Shown here piece after piece: positions 6,081 through 8,236 of a stretch of DNA of 8,236 nt. The notes below the pieces were generated by a model. The model ran no database searches. It was not told where the DNA came from and worked only from the letters and a program-made list of their open reading frames with translations. The stretch lies in NCBI GenBank assembly GCA_019056875.1, contig DXJA01000395.1, forward strand, positions 1-8,236. The letters are read 5' to 3'. How positions within the stretch are numbered: the first letter of the stretch is position 1; every line of letters begins with the position of its first letter. The DNA comes from Candidatus Jordarchaeum madagascarense. GTDB lineage: Archaea > Asgardarchaeota > Jordiarchaeia > Jordiarchaeales > Jordiarchaeaceae. The position numbers and the translations under genes are program-made.

Positions 6081-6619
6081 TTATTGAAGCCGCATTATAC
6101 GCTGCAGGTAGACCGCTTTCCATTGAGCAAATTGCTGAGATTGCAAAAATTGACAATTTAGAATACGCCGATGAACTGGTAAGGCAACTAGTGCGAGAAT
6201 ACGGGGAAAGAAGCAGCTCTCTAGAAATTGTAGCACTACCAGGAAATAAGTACGTACTACAATTAAAAGCCAGTTATTCTAACAAAATCTCGAATGTAGC
6301 ATCACGTGGACTATTATCGTTAGGCGAATTAAAGACACTTGCCTACATTGCTTTAAAACAACCAATTGAACAATCTAAAGTAGCAAAAATTCGAGGCTCA
6401 CACAGCTATAAACACGTAAAAAAATTAGAAGAACTGGGATTCTTAAAATTTGAACGAGCGGGCAGAACTAAAATTTTCCAAACCACAGAAATGTTTGCAG
6501 ACTATTTCGGATTTGACCATGAACCGAGAAGACTGAAACAACAATTGAGATGGAGAATCAGAAAAGAAAGCATCCAAACCAATCTAGACACTCATACTGA
6601 AGCCCCAGAAGAGCCCTAA
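6059..6619 (+). CDS. scpB: Condensin accessory winged-helix subunit ScpB, 186 aa
   Basis: ScpB is the tandem winged-helix protein that dimerises and binds the middle of ScpA, regulating the SMC ATPase in the SMC-ScpAB complex. The first winged helix (about 5-72) opens with IIIEAALYAAGRPLSIEQIAEIAKI, the typical family start, and closes with the wing strands LEIVALPGNKYVLQL. The second (about 84-145) contains LLSLGELKTLAYIALKQPIEQSKVAKIRG and HVKKLEELGFLKFERAGRTKIFQTT. A basic then acidic tail follows (RLKQQLRWRIRK, ending EAPEEP), probably flexible. Length is normal for the family. The start ATG follows GGAGG and overlaps scpA by 22 nt. It is the last gene of the operon and ends 31 bp from the convergent hypE. 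No frameshift is seen, and all three condensin genes appear intact. Confidence 0.9.
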   Translation: MGKDAKIIIEAALYAAGRPLSIEQIAEIAKIDNLEYADELVRQLVREYGERSSSLEIVALPGNKYVLQLKASYSNKISNVASRGLLSLGELKTLAYIALKQPIEQSKVAKIRGSHSYKHVKKLEELGFLKFERAGRTKIFQTTEMFADYFGFDHEPRRLKQQLRWRIRKESIQTNLDTHTEAPEEP

Positions 6620-6650
6620 AATATTTCCATCCTTTATTTTGGTTAATTAA
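6620..6650. terminator. Short convergent gap between scpB and hypE
   Basis: Both operons end in these 31 bp. The plus strand offers CCTTTATTTTGG as a weak U-rich site for the condensin operon, and TTAATTAA (6643-6650) is a small palindrome. On the minus strand no T-run is present beyond hypE, so hypE transcripts may run antisense into scpB. Confidence 0.3.
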
Positions 6651-7670
6651 TCAGCAGACACGTGGAATCGGCTCCCCATACGGTGTCTCTATTATGCGTT
6701 TCCCGCCCACCGAAGTTTTCATAATTACAAGTCCGGGATTATCATCACCGATTTCTCCAATTATGCTCGCGTTTTCGCCATATCTTGTTTTTCTTATTAC
6801 TTTCAAAGCCTCCTCTGCCAGGTTACTATCGATAGCTATAACGGCTTTACCTTCACAGGTTACCTCTAGGGGATCAATTCCTAACATCTCTGAAGCGGCA
6901 ATCACCTCACTACGTATGGGCAGGTCTTCTTCATTGATGTAAATTGTTGTTTTAGATTTCTTGGCGAAATCATTTAATGTAGAGGCTAAGCCACCTCTAG
7001 TGGGATCCTTCATCGCCGTTACTCCACCTATTCTAAGAACCTTCTCAATGATATTCCAGATAGGTGCCACATCAGATTTGAGCTCGGTTTCAAAACTTAT
7101 TCCCTCCCTAGCAGCTAGAAGAGCAATCCCGTGATCACCTATTGTTCCGGTTATTATAATTTTGTTTCCCGGTTTAACCCCACTATCAAGAATTATCTTA
7201 CCGTGCTCCACCACTCCCACACCTGTTGTGGCCATAACCATCTTATCAATTTGCCCATGGGGCATAACCTTGGTATCACCAGAAATAATCGGCACTCCCG
7301 CTTCTTCACTGGTTTCGTCCATCGATTTTAAAATACGGTTCAAATCATCTACAAGAAAACCCTCTTCAATTATCAACGCACAAGCAATAGCTACGGGTCT
7401 AGCACCCATAACTGCAACATCATTGACAGTTCCGGATATTGAAAGTCTACCCAAATCCCCACCAGGGAAAAAAAGGGGGTTTACAGTATGTCCGTCCGTA
7501 GAAATTACAACATCAGTGTCTCCAAGCGGAATACTTCCTCCATCATCCAGTTCATCTAGACCAACGCCGCCTTGAACGTTATGTCTTTTCAGGGACGGTA
7601 GTATAGTTTCTTTTATCAGTCGACCCATAGCTGTGCCGCCAGCACCGTCTGCAAGTTGTATGCGACTCAT
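6651..7670 (-). CDS. hypE: Hydrogenase maturation protein HypE, 339 aa
   Basis: HypE receives a carbamoyl group from HypF on its C-terminal cysteine and dehydrates it with ATP to a thiocyanate, which becomes the cyanide ligand of the iron in [NiFe] hydrogenases. It acts in the cytoplasm with HypF and the HypCD scaffold. It belongs to the PurM/AIR-synthetase-like ATPase superfamily. Visible motifs are LADGAGG (6-12), PLFFPGGDLG (65-74) with SGTVNDVAVMGA (79-90), SGDTKV (130-135), KDPTRGG (221-227), and the C-terminus PRVC, with the acceptor cysteine as the last residue (339). The protein is complete and of normal length. The ATG at 7668-7670 follows GAGGCG on the minus strand. No other hyp gene or hydrogenase subunit is in the window, so this copy is separated from its pathway partners. 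It is divergent from S8e and convergent with the condensin operon. Confidence 0.95.
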   Translation of the reverse strand: MSRIQLADGAGGTAMGRLIKETILPSLKRHNVQGGVGLDELDDGGSIPLGDTDVVISTDGHTVNPLFFPGGDLGRLSISGTVNDVAVMGARPVAIACALIIEEGFLVDDLNRILKSMDETSEEAGVPIISGDTKVMPHGQIDKMVMATTGVGVVEHGKIILDSGVKPGNKIIITGTIGDHGIALLAAREGISFETELKSDVAPIWNIIEKVLRIGGVTAMKDPTRGGLASTLNDFAKKSKTTIYINEEDLPIRSEVIAASEMLGIDPLEVTCEGKAVIAIDSNLAEEALKVIRKTRYGENASIIGEIGDDNPGLVIMKTSVGGKRIIETPYGEPIPRVC

Positions 7671-7675
7671 AAAAA

Positions 7676-7681
7676 CGCCTC
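7676..7681 (-). promoter_or_regulatory. Ribosome-binding site of hypE
   Basis: The minus strand reads GAGGCG, 5 nt before the ATG at 7670. It supports the annotated start and a short leader. Confidence 0.55.
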
Positions 7682-7703
7682 AAGATGACGTTAATCTGGA
7701 AAA

Positions 7704-7712
7704 GCTTATATT
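7704..7712 (-). promoter_or_regulatory. Putative TATA box of hypE
   Basis: The minus strand reads AATATAAGC. A start about 25 nt downstream falls near 7682, just before the ribosome-binding site, giving a leader of about 12 nt. The spacing is consistent, though the box is not experimentally confirmed. Confidence 0.45.
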
Positions 7713-7742
7713 ACTTGCCATAAAACTCTTGGATAGAAGATT

Positions 7743-7753
7743 AATAATATAAA
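7743..7753 (+). promoter_or_regulatory. Putative TATA box of the S8e gene
   Basis: AATAATATAAA lies about 40 nt before the ATG at 7787. The predicted transcription start, near 7774, is immediately upstream of GGTGAT (7775-7780), so the leader is very short. It lies about 30 bp from the oppositely oriented hypE box, making this a compact divergent promoter. Confidence 0.5.
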
Positions 7754-7774
7754 TTCGTTAAACAGTTTATGACT

Positions 7775-7780
7775 GGTGAT
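7775..7780 (+). promoter_or_regulatory. Ribosome-binding site deciding the S8e start
   Basis: GGTGAT lies 6 nt before the ATG at 7787. The longer in-frame ATG at 7769 would place this site inside the coding region and has no site of its own, so the downstream ATG is chosen. Confidence 0.75.
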
Positions 7781-7786
7781 TTGATT

Positions 7787-8176
7787 ATGGTTGATTGGCG
7801 AGCAAGATCCAAACGTAAACCCACTGGAGCAAGATTGAAGAATTTTGCCAGAAAGCGGAAAAGAGACCTGGGAAGAGAAGAAACTAGAACCCAACTTGGC
7901 GGTGAGAATAAGAAAATCATTATAACTAGAGGACATAACACAAAAATCAAATTGAGTTCCTCTGAACATGTAAACTTGACCAATCCGAAAACTGGAAAAA
8001 CCAGAAGAGTGAAAATACTTGACGTGGAAAAAAACCCAGCCAACATTGATTTCTCGAGAAGAGGAGTGATTACCCGCGGGGCAATAATCAATACCAGTGC
8101 AGGAAAAGCAAGAGTCACAAGCAGGCCGGGGCAGATAGGAATAATTAACGCGGTTCTAGTTAAACCCGAAAAATAG
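7787..8176 (+). CDS. rps8e: 30S ribosomal protein S8e, 129 aa
   Basis: S8e is a small-subunit ribosomal protein found in archaea and eukaryotes but not bacteria, so it is the clearest marker of domain in this window. It binds 16S rRNA in the body of the 30S subunit. The family pattern is complete: an N-terminal WRARSKRKPTGAR block (about residues 4-16), the basic stretch ARKRKRDLGRE, the central RGHNTKIK, the segment KILDVEKNPANIDFSRRGVITRGAII (about 81-106), and the closing GKARVTSRPGQIGIINAVLV. Composition is strongly basic, with no signal or membrane segment. The start at 7787 (M-V-D-W) agrees with family N-termini and with GGTGAT just upstream; the frame extends to an ATG at 7769, but the six extra residues are not expected. 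It appears monocistronic, divergent from hypE, and is followed by a T-run. Confidence 0.95.
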   Translation: MVDWRARSKRKPTGARLKNFARKRKRDLGREETRTQLGGENKKIIITRGHNTKIKLSSSEHVNLTNPKTGKTRRVKILDVEKNPANIDFSRRGVITRGAIINTSAGKARVTSRPGQIGIINAVLVKPEK

Positions 8177-8208
8177 TATTCTAATTACATGAAAAATGTG
8201 TAAAATCC

Positions 8209-8215
8209 TTTTTTT
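8209..8215 (+). terminator. T7 tract downstream of S8e
   Basis: Seven consecutive Ts lie 32 nt after the S8e stop, a good match to archaeal oligo-U termination. A further TATA-like stretch (CTATTTTTAAAG, about 8220-8231) at the right edge may be the promoter of the next gene outside the window. Confidence 0.5.
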
Positions 8216-8236
8216 AGTACTATTTTTAAAGTCTAA

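Noticed and set aside
7162..7575. Long plus-strand ORF opposite hypE (137 codons)
   Set aside because: It is a shadow of the strongly conserved hypE on the other strand, and its translation has no protein-like pattern.

Overview
The window is chromosomal archaeal DNA. Three things show this. The right-hand gene encodes ribosomal protein S8e, a family found only in archaea and eukaryotes. Most genes have TATA-like boxes and strong GGTGA/GAGG ribosome-binding sites. The DNA is AT-rich with short leaders. Roadblock/LC7 proteins together with SMC, ScpA and ScpB would fit several archaeal lineages, including Asgard and TACK-type groups, but the sequence alone does not let me name a phylum.

Layout from left to right. 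Positions 1-150 hold no supportable gene. A minus-strand Roadblock/LC7 gene (151-468) and a plus-strand Roadblock/LC7 gene (816-1175) diverge from a 347-bp AT-rich spacer. A 689-bp stretch (1176-1864) carries no conventional gene. It does contain two promoter-like sites, a very short ORF with a good ribosome-binding site followed by a small basic ORF in another frame, and a segment that can fold into a closed branched RNA. Next comes a tightly coupled plus-strand operon, smc (1865-5413), scpA (5406-6080) and scpB (6059-6619), with overlaps of 8 and 22 nt. It encodes a complete prokaryotic condensin: ATPase, kleisin and tandem winged-helix subunit. A 31-bp convergent gap separates it from hypE on the minus strand (6651-7670), a hydrogenase cyanide-ligand maturation enzyme. 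HypE shares a compact 116-bp divergent promoter region with the ribosomal protein S8e gene (7787-8176), which is followed by a T7 tract.

The core of the window is the chromosome-organising SMC-ScpAB machine. The Roadblock pair most likely regulates a small Ras-like GTPase encoded elsewhere, since none is in the window. HypE implies that the organism makes a [NiFe] hydrogenase whose other maturation genes lie elsewhere. Several annotated starts were shortened relative to the longest ORF, using ribosome-binding sites and family N-termini. I found no insertion sequence, CRISPR array, tRNA or rRNA. The least explained part is 1176-1864.
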